Part shown: one piece after another, positions 43,766 to 57,800 of the stretch
Position numbering within the stretch: position 1 is the first letter of the stretch
How the letters are laid out: every line of letters begins with the position of its first letter
Assembly (NCBI GenBank): GCA_013339895.1
Contig: JABACO010000001.1
Coordinates: 15,211,486-15,275,485 of the forward strand
Origin: Ephydatia muelleri
Lineage: Eukaryota; Porifera; Demospongiae; Spongillida; Spongillidae
Direction: 5' to 3'
Length of the DNA stretch: 64,000 nt
The notes under the pieces: model-generated
The model's input: the letters and a program-made list of their open reading frames with translations, nothing else
Database searches by the model: none
Told to the model about the DNA's origin: nothing
Made by a program: the position numbers and the translations under genes

Positions 43766-45678
43766 ACACTACAATATGATTAAAAAATGTATTACTTCAT
43801 ACACTATGACCATGAGCATGTACAAGCATATATGTAAGCTAAGTATAAGTTTAAGATAATCTTCTCTGTATTTGCAGAAGTAGTTGCACTCTCCCAGCTA
43901 AGCTTGATGAATGATGAGAACAGCAGATAGACATTTAAGAATGGGCCTAGTTTTAGCTGAATGACCGCATGCGGAATGAGACACAATTGACCCGTGCATG
44001 TACCCCTATGGCGAACACTCCTCCACAACATACAGACCACAAACGCTTAGCACACAAGATATAGGAAACATTTGGGAGCCTAATGGTTGCCAATTTAAGC
44101 CAAAAGACAAATTTCATGAGGTAGGGGTAGTCGCCACCCCTGGCGACTACTCCTTACGAGCGTAAATTCCGTTGGAGTGTTCGCCACCCTCACTAATTCT
44201 CGAGTCATAAGGTTTCTTTTAAAACAAAGCTAAGTACATTGTACAGAAATAACTACTCTTCTATAATAGCACGATATTATGCTACATACCTCGCGTACAC
44301 TAACTTGCACCAATAGAACCCGCTAGCAATTGTGCAGCGCCATTTAACCTAGAAATGAGGTAGCTAACTTTGTATAATTATTTTGCAGCTTCCGTTTTGT
44401 GCCAAGACATAACGCCACGTTTGAAAGGAAGAGTGGCGAGCACTCCTGCACTGGCGACCATACCTGACGCTACCCTACAACGCAGATATTGAATCTAAGC
44501 AATCTGCTAAAAGGCAGCGATATCAAGAGGACGTCGAGGAGAACCGTGCAGCTAAAAGGCAGCGATATCAAGAGGACGTCGAGGAGAACCGTGCTGCTAA
44601 AAGACAGCGATATCAAGAGGACGTCGAGGAGAACCGTGCTGCTAAAAGGCAGAAATACGAGTACAATTCAGCTGCCATTAAGGCATAAGAAAGGAATCGG
44701 TATTGGCCGGAATGACCCCGCTGTCTGATTGGCTAAACGTGCTGCCGAGAGGAAGCGGTATCGCAGGGGTCACCGAACTACCACTAACACCAAAAGGTAT
44801 GTCATGGCATGTTGTATTGCACTAGCACTAAAAAGCTATAGGAAGATGTGCATGCAAACATATGTACAGCACGCATGTAAGGGATCTGCACAAAACCATT
44901 CACTAGCTCCACATGTAAAGCATGCATGGCGTTGTGTACAGTACATGTAGTCCTTTCTCCTTTGTGACCTGTCTATTGAATATTGGGGTGTCATCCTTAA
45001 TCTGATGTACAAAAAGGCTTCCTTATATGATGTACAACGGCAACTGTGTATGAATTTAATTGCATTTGCCACTGAAAATTACATAGCACTAATGGAGTAT
45101 AATGGTGGTCTTGAAAAAGTTATTCTTAGGGATAGTGAGCTTCTAATGAAGTAAATGATGCCTTTTGTAAGTCTCATCCATTGCTAGCTCAAAAGGTTGT
45201 TACATGTACAAGATCTGCCCGTGCAGCAGTAAGATTGGTGCAGATGCATTAGTCGGAGGACGAAGTACATCCTCCAACTCCTCTTCCCTTTACGCAGCCA
45301 CCGCCGCTAGATACATTGCTGCCCCCTACCGTCCGCCGCCAGCAGCAGCTGCAGCACTGCCCCTGCCGAGCAGAGCTGCCCCCACCGCCACCAGCAGCAG
45401 CAGCAGCGCTGCCCCCACTGCCAAAAGCAGAGCTGCCCCCCACCTCCAGCAGCAGTCTAAGCAGGAGCACCGCGCTACCGGCACCAGCCCCACCACCGGC
45501 ACCAGTATTGGCACCAGTGCCCCCACCACCACTTCACCTGCTGCCACCCTGGCCGCTGCCACACCACCACCCGCATGGCTCCCATGGCCAGCCAGAACCA
45601 GGCCGCCACGGCCATAGAAGAGGCTGGGGGAGACAAAGAGGACAAGGTGGAACCGTACAGAACATTAAGAACTCATAT

Positions 45679-45918
45679 GGGACAGTTTCCGCGAAAATTG
45701 CCCCACGGTTAAAATGTTATAAAAATGCATCGCGTTTGAATTGCTATAACTTCCCAACGGATAACGCTATCGACGTCCTATTTTCAACACTTCATACTAC
45801 ACCATTTCACTTGAAGTGTTAAAAATAGGAAGTCGATAGCATTATCCGTTGGGACGTTATAGCGATTCAAACGCAATGCATTTTAATAACATTTTAACCG
45901 TGGGGCGGAAACTGTCCC
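45679..45918. mobile_element. Foldback MITE D, 240 bp
   Basis: Begins GGGACAGTTTCCGC and ends GCGGAAACTGTCCC. Inner arms also pair (CAACGGATAACGCTATCGAC with its complement). It is absent from the matching position in copy 2 of the host element (between 57,935 and 58,078), so it arrived later. Confidence 0.85.
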
Positions 45919-46017
45919 AAATACTCTATTATTAAATTGTTTAACCTCCCTCCCTCCCTCCCTTCGAAAATTATTTTGTGACCACTTATACAGATGCCAG
46001 AGGAAAAAATTTATGAA

Positions 46018-46316
46018 ACAAGTAAATAAAAACATTCTCTAACGAGAAAGTTGTTTGTATATAGGATTGACCAATGGTGGTGTAAAAAGCACGGAAACAA
46101 GAGTGACAGAAATTTGACTGGAAAATTGAAATAGGCCTATATTTAGCACACTAACGTTATAACATTGCATGCCTGAGTAATGGGCTAAATATAGGCCTAT
46201 TTCAATTTTCCAGTCAAATTTCTGTCACTCTTGTTTCTGTGCTTTTTACACCACCATTGGTCAATCCTATATACCAACAACTTTCTCGTTAGAGAATGTT
46301 TTTATTTACTTGTTTT
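46018..46316. repeat. Terminal palindrome of element copy 1
   Basis: Left arm starts ACAAGTAAATAAAAACATTC and right arm ends GAATGTTTTTATTTACTTGT. Arms of about 130 nt surround a loop of about 35 nt. Nearly the same structure closes copy 2 (58,078-58,376). Confidence 0.92.
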
Positions 46317-46319
46317 CCT

Positions 46320-48838
46320 AAAGGGATGCTGAGTTTCCTAGGAAAATTGGAGTGGGGATGCCAAAATTCCTAGGAAAAATGGCACGGGGGTGCAAATTTT
46401 TCAGGGATTCCATTTTTCCTGTGACACCGGTAGTGCGTCGGATATTTAAAGTTAGAGCTATCCCAGAGTAATGAAGTAAACAAGTTCCATAAAATATCAT
46501 GGACCATTGTAACATAGGTGTCAAAGCCTGAGTTGAATTGGTATAGATAATTACCCAGGTGTAAAGAGTCTCCAAAACGAGCGTATCATGACTATAGCCG
46601 AATAAAGGCCCAGGGGGAAAAAATGTGTCGAATCACACTTTGTTTCCGCATGCATGTCATTTTACACAGGATTTCATGAAATCATAACAAGATCTCCACA
46701 TGTGAAATCTAGAAAAGATTTTGCAATACATAAACAATCAGGTTAATGATTCTACACTACAAGCAAATCATGCTTTTGATTTCACAATATATACTTTTCC
46801 CGCTTCCGCTGTACGCTCATAACAGAAAATGTTAATAGCACTAATCATGATTCAGAGAGACCTTAAACAAAATAAGCAACAGAATGTTTATGAAGCAAGA
46901 ACACATATATAATTAACTGAGCAAACTCGAAACCAGATAACAAATATACATTTTAAATTAACGTGGAAGCTCAGTGACTGCACAGCGCGCGACAGTGTAC
47001 CGTATGCAGCGGCTAGGGTGTGTAACCGGTTATCAGGTTATTCGGGTTATTCGGATATTCGCAAAAACCTATCCGTTCGTATACCTTTTTATACCGATAT
47101 CCGGATGTGATTTTCAATTGAGTATTTCATAATTAGAGTTATATATATAACATACGTCACTGTTGTTTTTACTATTTATACATACATGCAATGTGGGGAC
47201 GACATCGGAAGCAATAAAAAATTTGATAGGTATTATGTAAATAGATATTAATACAAAATATTTAATGTGCATCAATTGGGGATACAAATTATACAGCGTA
47301 ATGCTTTTATCGTCGTCTTCAAGTAAGTAAAAGTTCATATATGCCACGAGTTGTATTTATTATATAATAGCAATAAATTTATGTACCGGTACTATAGACT
47401 AGTATTGCATTGTTTTATTGTACAGTGGTACGAAGTGAACATATCTGAGTATTGCGCTAGCGAGTGAAATAAAACGACAGACTTCTCACCCACTTCAAGG
47501 TAAGTATACGCGCTCTATTTGAGTATGTATAGGAATTAGAGATTACGCAATCATAGTAATGGGAAATTTCATATGCATTTAGCAAGAGCGTGAATGGAGT
47601 GTTGTTGGATGACTGCAAGTGGAGTACGTGATTGTAGGTGATACGGGGTGAGTTTTTAATGGTGATGTCTGGTCTCAGTGGTTAGTGTTGGCCTTTGTGT
47701 CTCTGTGTTTTCAACTGACATGAATAGCTCTAGTTTGGGTGCCAGACCAGGTGGATTTCTGTGTAGACATAAATTACCTTCTCAGTATGCACTCCACAAG
47801 CCTCATAACCTGAATAACCTAAGTATTCGGCAGGAAATTTGGCAAAACCTATTTGATTTTTTTTTTTAACTACGATACATCGCCTTACTGAGAAAAACTC
47901 CATTCGCAGATCGCGAACGATGTACTGCATAGAGACGAACAAGCTTCAAACCGACAAAAAGGGTGCCTTTTTCTTCTTGCGATGAATATGAAAGTTGCAG
48001 ATAAATCCTTCAAATGGTGCGTGTAGCTTAATTGCACCAGACTGACAGCCTTCTGGCTTTCATGCATAATATAATTATAACTCATACACGTGCGTCATTT
48101 CAGCCTGCCCCCCCCCCCCCCCACCCAACTGGCAACGACTGACAAAATGCTCACACATACAATAACCAACCAAGAATAGAAAGTTATCAACATGCAAATC
48201 GAATTACGTTCAGTGCAAGACTGAGTTCGTGTTTGTGTCTCGTGTGCTATTTAGCATTGTTGTAGGGATCGAAGCATTTTTTACCGTCCATTCTAAATCT
48301 TCCAATTCAGTGTCGCAGGACCGGCCAAGATTTCGCACGATGATTTCGAATGTTACGCGAATATTCCTTACGATGTGTACTCTGTTGTGAGTGAATCTCT
48401 TCAAAGTGCATGATATAAAATCATGCTGTTTTCGGTCTATCATGTGTCAAGAACATATAAGTAACGTAGCGATGCTGTCTGGGCTAATTGACTTCGAGGA
48501 TGACTTGCCAGTGAAGGAAAGGTAAAATAACTGTTAAAGTGTCGACGGAGGAACGTATTTTCCATGGTGTACCTGCCACGTAGGGTATCAAGTGACCATG
48601 ACTTGAAGTGAATAGAGGTTGAAAGGATTGCCTTGTCTTGTGAGACTGAGTAAAATATGTAGCCCGGGACCCAAATGGGTAAGATGTCATTCATGATTAC
48701 ATTCACGTATACATTCTCACATTTTACATTTTCATACAAATCAAACCGAGCTACATATATAAAATAACGTGCAATGTAATGACTTTGCCTAGTGTATGCA
48801 TAATAACTGCCACTATCTGAGGGTGAGTGTTACAGAAG
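46320..48838. other. 2.5 kb AT-rich intergenic DNA
   Basis: No gene, RNA or transposon recognised. A C-run lies at 48,110-48,122. Short repeats of CCTAGGAAAA occur just after the palindrome. The 3' end of the receptor gene adjoins at 48,839. Confidence 0.5.
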
Positions 48839-51800
48839 TCACAGAACTGTGATAATTTCTTTATTGGTGTCAGAGGAAGTCACGTCCTCATTCATAGAGC
48901 TAACCACCTCCGTGGTGCGAGCTTGAGGTTCTTGAACTGCAAGATGAATGTCGCTCACCGCAACAGGCTTTACAGCAGCATAATCATTGTCAATAACCAT
49001 GTGTTCCAATTTCCCCATGGTCATTCCTGCTTTGGTTACATCATACCTGTGTTTTGTACTATAATTTGTTTCGTGCATTCAGAGAAAGGATGAAAAAACA
49101 TTCTGCACACAGCAAAGAATTGGTCTACTTACTGGCAGCAGCATATGATGAACAGTGCTAACATAACAACTGCAATAATAGTAACAGCTACAACTGGCAC
49201 AACAATTGCAGTAATTTTCTCCTCTAAGCTTAATCCAACTGCTGGCTCAGAGTATGGTGCAACACTGGCAATGGTGAAGCCATTTGCAGCCAACGTGCTG
49301 TAACTTTCCTAATGAAGTCCATACAGAAGCATTAGTTTGTCATCTCAAGGTCCAATTGCATCGATTCACTTACTGTGAGTGCCTCTGTGACAACTGCAGC
49401 ATTTAGCACAATGATGGAAGTCTGTGCCTGCAGTGTGATCACGAGACCAGCAGCAGTGTTTGTGAATTTCCTGATAGTCACAATGTACTCAGCATTTGTT
49501 GTCTGTCTAAAATGTGCAGAGTCATGGCACACTGCAACATGGCACACAGTGTGTGGTTGCATACCTTGAACATCTTCCATTGTTGCAATACGTTTCTAAA
49601 CTGTCTTGAACTGCCCTCACAAAATTATTTTGTACATCAGGGGTGAACTGTGTGTAAAAGTACATATTAATAATAGTGTACACTTTATGGCAGCTTCACT
49701 ATACAGTTTCGACAGTATATCCAACAAGTGTGACTGCCACAGTATTAAGGGTCTCAGAGAAAGCTGTACAATAAGAAAGGCAGATTTTAATAGGACATAT
49801 TGTACTATACATCAGTTGTACATTTATATCTGAGTAAACTAAATTGACTTTTTAATATACGGTGCTAGCATAGGTTGTATTGGGGAAATACCTGTGCAAG
49901 TCTTCATATTAGCACTTAGTATTGAGCCAGGACTGCAAGAACAGATGTAACTTCCATTGGTGTTGGTGCAAATGTCTAAGCTGCATGCTTCTGAATTCAA
50001 GCACTCATTGATATCTTGAAATAGTGAAAGTAACTGATTCTTATGCAATGTATTGGTATTACATAACTTCTTCTTACCACTGCATGTACTGCCATCAGAT
50101 CCTAGCTGATATCCAAGCCTACAGGTACATAATACATCGCTTCCATTTATGCTGGTACAGATGTGTGAACAGCCTCCGTTTCTGGATGTGCACAGGTTAA
50201 CGACTATTGAAAAATTAATCGCGGATGAAACATGATAAATTTGATTGGCTCTAGAGCACTTACAGTTGCAGGTTTTGGCATCAGCTTCCAAGTAATAACC
50301 AGCAGTGCAATTGCAAGTGTAACTTCCAGCTGTGTTGATACATTGCTGTGAGCAGTTTCCTTTACTAGCTGCACATTCATTGATATCTACAGCAGAAAGC
50401 ATCAGCAACTCATAGATCTTATTTGATGGCACATTCAATGGAAGAACTAGCAGTGACCTGAGTTACATTTTTACTTATCAATGTATTCTAGCATTTATGG
50501 TCCATTTGACATCTACTGAGATGGTGCGCACATTTGAAAACTAAAATAGATTCTTGACCAAATGACATTCTTATGCATGAACGTTTTAAAGGATGAATCT
50601 ATTCCAGTAATTTTTGTCTGGCTTAGTTATTGTCACTATTACATTACTTTTCTTTCCCACTACAAGAATAATACTTTTTACATGTTGATGAGGTCTACGT
50701 AAAAATCAAAAGATCCATTCTTAATATGATAGTGCAATGCAGCTGACCATGCACAAATGTCTGGAAATTTATTGCAAATAAGCCTTATGTTTGAACTGTG
50801 ACTATTTGCACATGGATTGACCGAGTTGCTGTAACATTAGTACAACGGTAACAAAATAATGCTATAACAGTGTTATAATATAATGCAGCAATTGTGCAAT
50901 AACATGATTTAATTTAATCATGTAAACAAATAATGTGCATTGCAAATGAAAGAACAAAGAGTAAAACCTCACCATTACAAGTACGATTGTCTTGATCAAG
51001 TGCATATCCAGTGTTACAAGAGCACATGTAGCTTCCAATTGTGTTGTTGCATGATTGAGTACAACCACTTGTCCCAAGCACACACTCATTGATGTCTAAT
51101 TGTTAGAGAAATGAACAATAACATTATCATTTGCATTAACGCTGCTGTTAACATGCTAAGTAATACTACATATGCATGACAGCTAATGCACAGTTATGGC
51201 ATAGTAGATTGAATATGAATTGTTTTGAGCCAACAATTGGAAATGCGGGACTCTTCCAGCTAGTGCATGCATGGATTAATTTATGTTTGATTGATGAGTG
51301 AAACAAATCATGCAGCATTACGGCAGAAGCAAGATTCAGCCTCACCATTGCATGCATGATTGTCTACATCAAGTGTATATTCATTTAAACAAGTGCATTT
51401 GTAAATCCAACTATGTATTTAGATAATTGAGTGCAGCCACTCATTCCATACACACAATCACATACACTGTATGTCAATTAATAAGTAGAATTAGATGTGC
51501 AAACTTCTCTTTGCATTTTTGCTGTCAGGATGCAATTTATGAAACTCTCAAGTATAAATGTATGTGTGTGGCAGATAACACTAAGTTACGACAATCACCA
51601 CGTCTAGTCAGTGTATTGCAAACTGGCAATATCCTGCCACCCTCAATATTCAATTTGCAAAATGATCCAATCTAAACGCTGATCTAGGTGATCGTGAACT
51701 CATAGAATACTTCTATTATGGCATAAAATGATCACAACCAAATTTTAAATATCCTTCTATAAACTAACCATAGGAAACGTTGCAGTATTCGGTTCATAAA

Positions 51801-54800
51801 TGGTGATGATAAACTCATGGCAATGCATTTCATCGCTTCTATCATTGCACTAAGGGTTTCCATCACATTGCCTACTAGGTGTGATGTATTGTCAGTTAAA
51901 AATCTCAACTAGTTTAAAGTAGTGTACAAGACAGCATCATACATGGTACATTGTTTAACCGAATTATCAATAAATTTGAATACATGCAAAGACATCCGGC
52001 AGTTTTGCACGTGCACTATCATAAAATGTATGATATGTAAAAATATGATAGACTATTTGCAAAGTGATCACTTAATGCATTAAGCACTGTGATGTATCAA
52101 CTCACCGCAACGTATTTCGTCACTTCCATCCAAGCATTGAGGATATCCGTCACATTTCGCACTTGCTGGAATGCATTGTCCATTGGAGCATTTGAATTGG
52201 TTTGAAGTACAATCTGTTTGCAATAGATAATTGACTAATCACCTTAGCTGCCTTCAGTGGTGATTGGTACCTCTAGGCATGTCTAATTGGAATTTTCACG
52301 CTTCATGCATTTTAACCACTACCTGGATAAGGATAAGCCAATGTACATTGAATAATTATTTTCAAATTCCTCAATGCTCTCAACCCGTACTGCAAAACCC
52401 AGCAAACTAGCCACAAAATCTGTTAGATCCATGGGTTTGGCAAAGGAATGTGTAATATAATAAACAGTAATGTTAGGTATAAATCAACACTGCTTTGCAA
52501 ATTTAAATGAAGTTCTGAAATAAAGTCCAGATCCGCATACAAATTTAAATGAAAGCATTGATGATTGCTACACTAAAATTCCTTTATGCCACATCAGGGG
52601 GTATCGCATTGCATTCTACAATGCAGTTTTTATAAAGTGCGAAACAACTTAATGATGCGAAGTTTGAACGTTTTCGAATACGCCATCACAGTATCGAACT
52701 ACCCACGCTTGCAGACAGGTGAAGAGAGTGTATGTACGGTACGAAGTTGCAAATAATTTCATCAGTGTGATAGTACAGACTCACGTGATATCGACACTAT
52801 GTTGGCAAATCTGACCACTGTACAAAAGTGGCCGAAAGAATAAGAAAGTGTTGGTGATGGGATGAATCGGGAGGAAAAGTCTCCTGTATCTTTTGTGCTT
52901 TTTGTGCAAAGCATGTTGATCGCCTCAAAGCGATCAGGAACTACAGTCCTGCTTTCATCGACGTGCTCGTCGGAAGTGCCCTAAAGAAAGACAATGTGGC
53001 AAAGCACAAGAAGTTTGACATGCAGGGCAAGGCAGTAAATATGGACCCGGACGATCAACTCTATTATGACTTCCACTCCGCATGGAAAAGCGTTCGCATC
53101 TGTAACGACGGATGAATCGAATCGCGTTGGCATATTATTCGACGCCGCCGACATATGTTGGCCAAGGAGGAAATGCCCTTCATCAAGGAAACAAAATTGC
53201 TATGCAACTGAACCGAGTTGCTAATCAACTTAGATTTTGCATAGCAGAATTGCATTTGATGAAGTTGTACAAATCGAACGCAGTGTTAATAAAACCAACC
53301 AGGTTAGGTTTAAATTTTGTGACGTCTGCAGTTCAATGCAATGAATGTAATGAAAACTGCGAAATGCGTTCCTAATGTTGCTGTCCTAGATACACATACC
53401 ATAATTCAGGTGCTACAGATTTAGTAATTAACAGAGGAAACACATGCATGCAGTATGCATTGAATGAATCAACAATGGTGACGGATGAACTCACTGCAAT
53501 TTGTTTCATCACTTCCATCGAAGCACTGAATGATGCCATCACATTGCCAACTAGCTGGGATGAAGTCTCCATTTGCACATCTGAACAGATTCGCAGTACC
53601 ATCTGTTTGTAAAAAGTAATTCATGTGTCATACATGGCTCATTGGAGCATTTCTATATTTTGCGTGTCTTAATTTCAATGTTAATACATTAATTCAGTTG
53701 ATTCTTATAGCACTTACTGTACATTAACTCATTCACAATTAAAATAGAGACATAAAATGCTAGGGCTCATAAACTCACTGCAACGGATTTCATCACTTCC
53801 ATCGGAACATTGAGGATAGCCATTACACTGTGCACTTGCAGGGACGCATTGTCCATTACGACATCTGAAATGGTCTGACGTACAATCTGGTAGTGAAAGA
53901 TAAGGTATAAATCAACTCTGCTTTGAAAATTGAAATGAAGTCCAGATCCGCACACACATTTACATGTACATAAGAGAAATCAATGAAAGCATTGATGATT
54001 GCTACATATACACTATTGTACCACAAATGCAAGGGATGTATTCATAAAGTGAATGCGTAATGATTATTGATACACTGTGAATCGATTTATTGGAGGTGTG
54101 TGATCAGCAAACTCACTGCAATCAACAACAACACTTCCATTGGTGACATTGGTGCAATTGGTGTAGCCATAACAAATCCAACTTGATGGTATACATTGTC
54201 CATTTGAGCATCTGACTTGGTTTGAAGTGCAATCTGTACAAGGTAACACAGAATCGACAGACAGTCTACTATGTCTATCAGTCTAAAAACCAAAGGGTAT
54301 GATACCCAGTACTCTTGCTACACTTGAACAACTAATGTTTGTACCTACTGGCCTAGGGATTGGTAAATTCTGTCATCAGTTCTATAAGTGCAATGAAAAA
54401 GGATGATAATCAAATCGGTGATATGGCTTCCTAAAACTATCAGTACTGAATATTCTCAGGAGGTGCATGACAATAAATTATGAAAATATGGCCCAGGGGT
54501 TTGGTAAATTCACATTAAATAATGTAATTTGTTGCATAAGTGCATTAAGAAAGGAAAACAATCAAATTAACTGTAGTGAATATTGTTAGAAGGAGCATGT
54601 CAATAAGCTATGAATTCATATTGCATGGAGAGAGAAAATGGGTACTGTACTAGTGAGTGGATGGCCAAAAGGAGATGGATAAACTCACTGCAATTAATTT
54701 CATCACTTCCATCGCTGCACTGAGAGTATCCATCACATTGCCAACTAGCTGGGATGTATTGTCCATTCCAACATCTGAACTGATTTATAGTAGCGTCTGT

Positions 54801-57800
54801 GTGCAAAAAGTGAATTTAGCATTGATGAACTCGTACAATTCAAATGTGTTAACTTCATGTGGTGCAGATACAACCAACCAGGGCCCTGTATTATGCACTT
54901 CCATCTGCAAGTCAATACCCTGATTGTATTGGTTCTCTGATTATCCACGATGTGTAATGAACAGTTTACAATGTGAAAACTGTTATTAGCACGAGTGATT
55001 GTATGTGGTTGTATCTATCAACTCACTACAACGGATTTCGTCACTTCCATCCAAGCATTGAGCATATCCATCACATTTTGCACTTGCTGGAATGCATTGT
55101 CCATTGGAGCATTTGAATTGGTTTGATGTACAATCTGTTTGTAATAGATAATTGCCTTAGCAACCTTCCACAATGATCAGAACCTTAAAATTAACACGCA
55201 TTGTGCGTTATCCACAGTATCAATATAAGCCAAAATGCAAAGGGTATACATTGGATAGGTGTTAACGGGCATGAATCCATTGAAGGACAAGGAACTCACT
55301 ACAATCAACTACACCAGTTCCATTGGTGCCAAAGGGGCAATAATAGAAGCCACAAATCCAATTTGATGGGATGCATCGTCCGTCTGAGCATCTGACTTGG
55401 TTTGAAGTGCAATCTGTTCGTAGAATCTGACAGCAGGTTCAATATAGGATTGATTGAGGAATGATGAATGTCATTAAAACTTTTAAATCGCGTCGGGAGG
55501 GACAACGGAGAAACGGATCACTTATCTCGTTGCAGCAATCGAACGACAACACCAAGATCTACGTTTTCATGCTAGTTTCATGTCATTAAACTATGCGCTT
55601 CCAGATAAACAAAGAACCTGCTTCTCGTGCCCATTCCCCAAAAAATTGTTCATAGTCGTCGTCGTCTTCCTTAGGAAGGTATTACTCGAGCTACGAACGG
55701 TTTTAAAGAACGACAATAGTACCAATCTCTTCAAACTTTACCGGCACGTTATCCTAGCATGTCATTTGGACACATATCACATCTAGAAAGAAACTACAGC
55801 GAGAAATACCTTATTTGGTTGCAAGTTCTATGGCCAATAGCAAGTTCTAGCAAGTTCTTAATAAAATGTATAATTTTAGGGAGTATAAATACTCCAACAG
55901 GCACTAAAAATTTATTTGGTTTTCCTATCGCAGTTTATATAGTCGTTACCTTACTTTGGCTAGTGAAGTTGTTTTTCTAAAAAATGCCTTCGCGTAATCA
56001 AAAGAAGAGATCTAAGCAACGAGCGGAGTACCTCCAAAAACGAGAAGATATTTTATCACAAGATAACAAGGCTAAAGCCCGAGCGCGCTACAAGGCCGAC
56101 CCTGAAAAAAAGAAGGCTACCTCTGTACGCGACACCTACAACGCAAATGCTGTATCTAAGCGTGCTGCTAAAAGGCAGCGATATCAAGAGGGCGTCGAGG
56201 AGAACCGTGCTGCTAAAAGGCAGCGATATCAAGAGGGCGTCGAGGAGAACCGTGCTGCTAAAAGGCAGCGATATCAAGAGGGCGTCGAGGAGAACCGTGC
56301 TGCTAAAAGGCAGCGATATCAAGAGGGCGTCGAGGAGAACCGTGCTGCTAAAAGGCAGCGATATCAAGAGGCGTCGAGGAGAACCGTGCTGCTAAAAGGC
56401 AGCGATATCAAGAGGGCGTCGAGGAGAACCGTGCTGCTAAAAGGCAGCGATATCAAAAGGGCGTCGAGGAGAACCGTGCTGCTAAAAGGCAGCGATATCA
56501 AGAGGGCGTCGAGGAGAACCGTGCTGCTAAAAGGCAGCGATATCAAGCTGGCGTCGAGGAGAACCGTGCTGCTAATAGGCGGATATACAGGGGCAATTCA
56601 GCTACCATTAAGGCAGCTAGAAGGAGTCGGTATTGGAAGGGTCGTAGAACTACCACTACCACCCAAAGGTATGTTATAAATAGCATGCTGTATGTAGCAT
56701 TTAAAGTCTAAGGGCTGCTTTCTTACGTTCTAATGTAAGTTGCTCATGGCTTCCTGTCATGCACACATTAACACATTTCTTGTGTAAGCTTGCATGCATA
56801 TTATCAGATGTACAGTAAGGCTTCCAGTTCCCTGGTAAAGGTCAATGTTTGTACAAAAGGTTATTTGTGCATGCATTTGTGTCTGTTACATTGTACATTA
56901 GTTATCTGATGTTGAAAGAAAGGACTACACACGTGTGTATAGTACAAGTAAGTCATGCGCATCCACCCCTTGCTGCAGTTGTGTTTAATTGTTATCAGAT
57001 GTACAGTAAGGCTTCCCACAAGTAAAAGTTCCCCCACGTACATGTAAAGGGTCAATCTTTGTTGTTTTAAAGGTCCACTACACGTGTGTACAGAAGTGTT
57101 ACCCAAAATTGAGTTGCATGAAAATGAAATAATTCATGTAATGCGCAATTGGTGAAATGTTTTGATACATGTATAAGGCACAATGTATGGTAAAATAAAA
57201 GTACTGCAACCCTATCTTCTCCCATATAGTTACTCCCTGTTTGAGCCCAACTCTCGCACACTAGCAGAGTATGGAGTGAGGCTTGAAAAGGCAATTCTTA
57301 GGGATAGTGAGCTTCTGAGTGAAGTAAACAATGCTTTTTGCAATAGCCACCAAGAAGTCGGGAAAGAATTTTTTGATGACTCTGAAGGAGAGGAGGTCGA
57401 GGAAGCACATATATCCTCCTTCATCACAACTTCTGCCCCCGCCAGCGCTAGCCTCACCACCAGCAGCAGCGCTGCCCCGCCAGCGCTAGCCTCACCACCA
57501 GCAGCAGCGCTGCCCCGCCAGCGCTAGCCCCACCACCAGCAGCAGCGCTGCCCCCGCCAGCGCTAGCCCCACCACCAGCAGCAGCGCTGCCCCCGCCAAC
57601 GCTAGCCCCACCACCAGCAGCGCTGCCCCCGCCAGCGCTAGCCCCACCACCAGCAGCAGCGCTAGCCCCACCGCTGCCCCCACCAGCACTAGCCCCACCA
57701 CCATGGCCAGCAGCAGCGCTGCCCCCCCCCCAGAGCTAGTCCCACCACCACCAGCAGTGCCCCTCCCACCGCCAGTACCAGTTCTGCTCCCGCCACTGCT

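Larger units (their letters stand above)
42530..44475 (-). mobile_element. Pogo-like Tc1/mariner DNA transposon, 1,946 bp
   Basis: Terminal inverted repeats start GGGTAGCG at both ends, with a TA duplication at 42,528-42,529 and 44,476-44,477. The insertion splits the phrase GACAGCTA/CAACGCAGA, which is continuous (GACACCTACAACGCA) in copy 2 of the host element, confirming the boundaries. The motif GGAGTGTTCGCCACCC or its complement recurs at both ends and internally (near 42,667, 42,893, 44,008, 44,174, 44,434), a likely transposase-binding subterminal repeat. The transposase gene is described separately. Confidence 0.9.
42275..46318 (+). mobile_element. Repeat-protein/palindrome element, copy 1 (interrupted, decayed)
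   Basis: Parts in order: 15-codon repeats of the form [15 protein letters not shown] (five copies, 42,275-42,529); interruption by a pogo-like transposon (42,530-44,475); three copies of [15 protein letters not shown] (44,500-44,650); a region ending at a splice donor, CCAAAAG|GTATGT (about 44,795); a conserved exon segment ([12 protein letters not shown], about 45,105-45,140) now with a stop; a Pro/Ala/Ser/Thr-rich stretch (45,260-45,600); an RG-rich end (GRHGHRRGWGRQRGQGG); MITE D; and a terminal palindrome (46,018-46,316). The same parts in the same order make copy 2 at 55.4-58.4 kb. Stops and frame changes make this copy non-functional. The 5' end is missing or unrecognised. Confidence 0.65.

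Noticed and set aside
47114-48739. Several 60-100 codon open frames
   Set aside because: Length expected by chance in AT-rich DNA; no motif, splice or homology signal.
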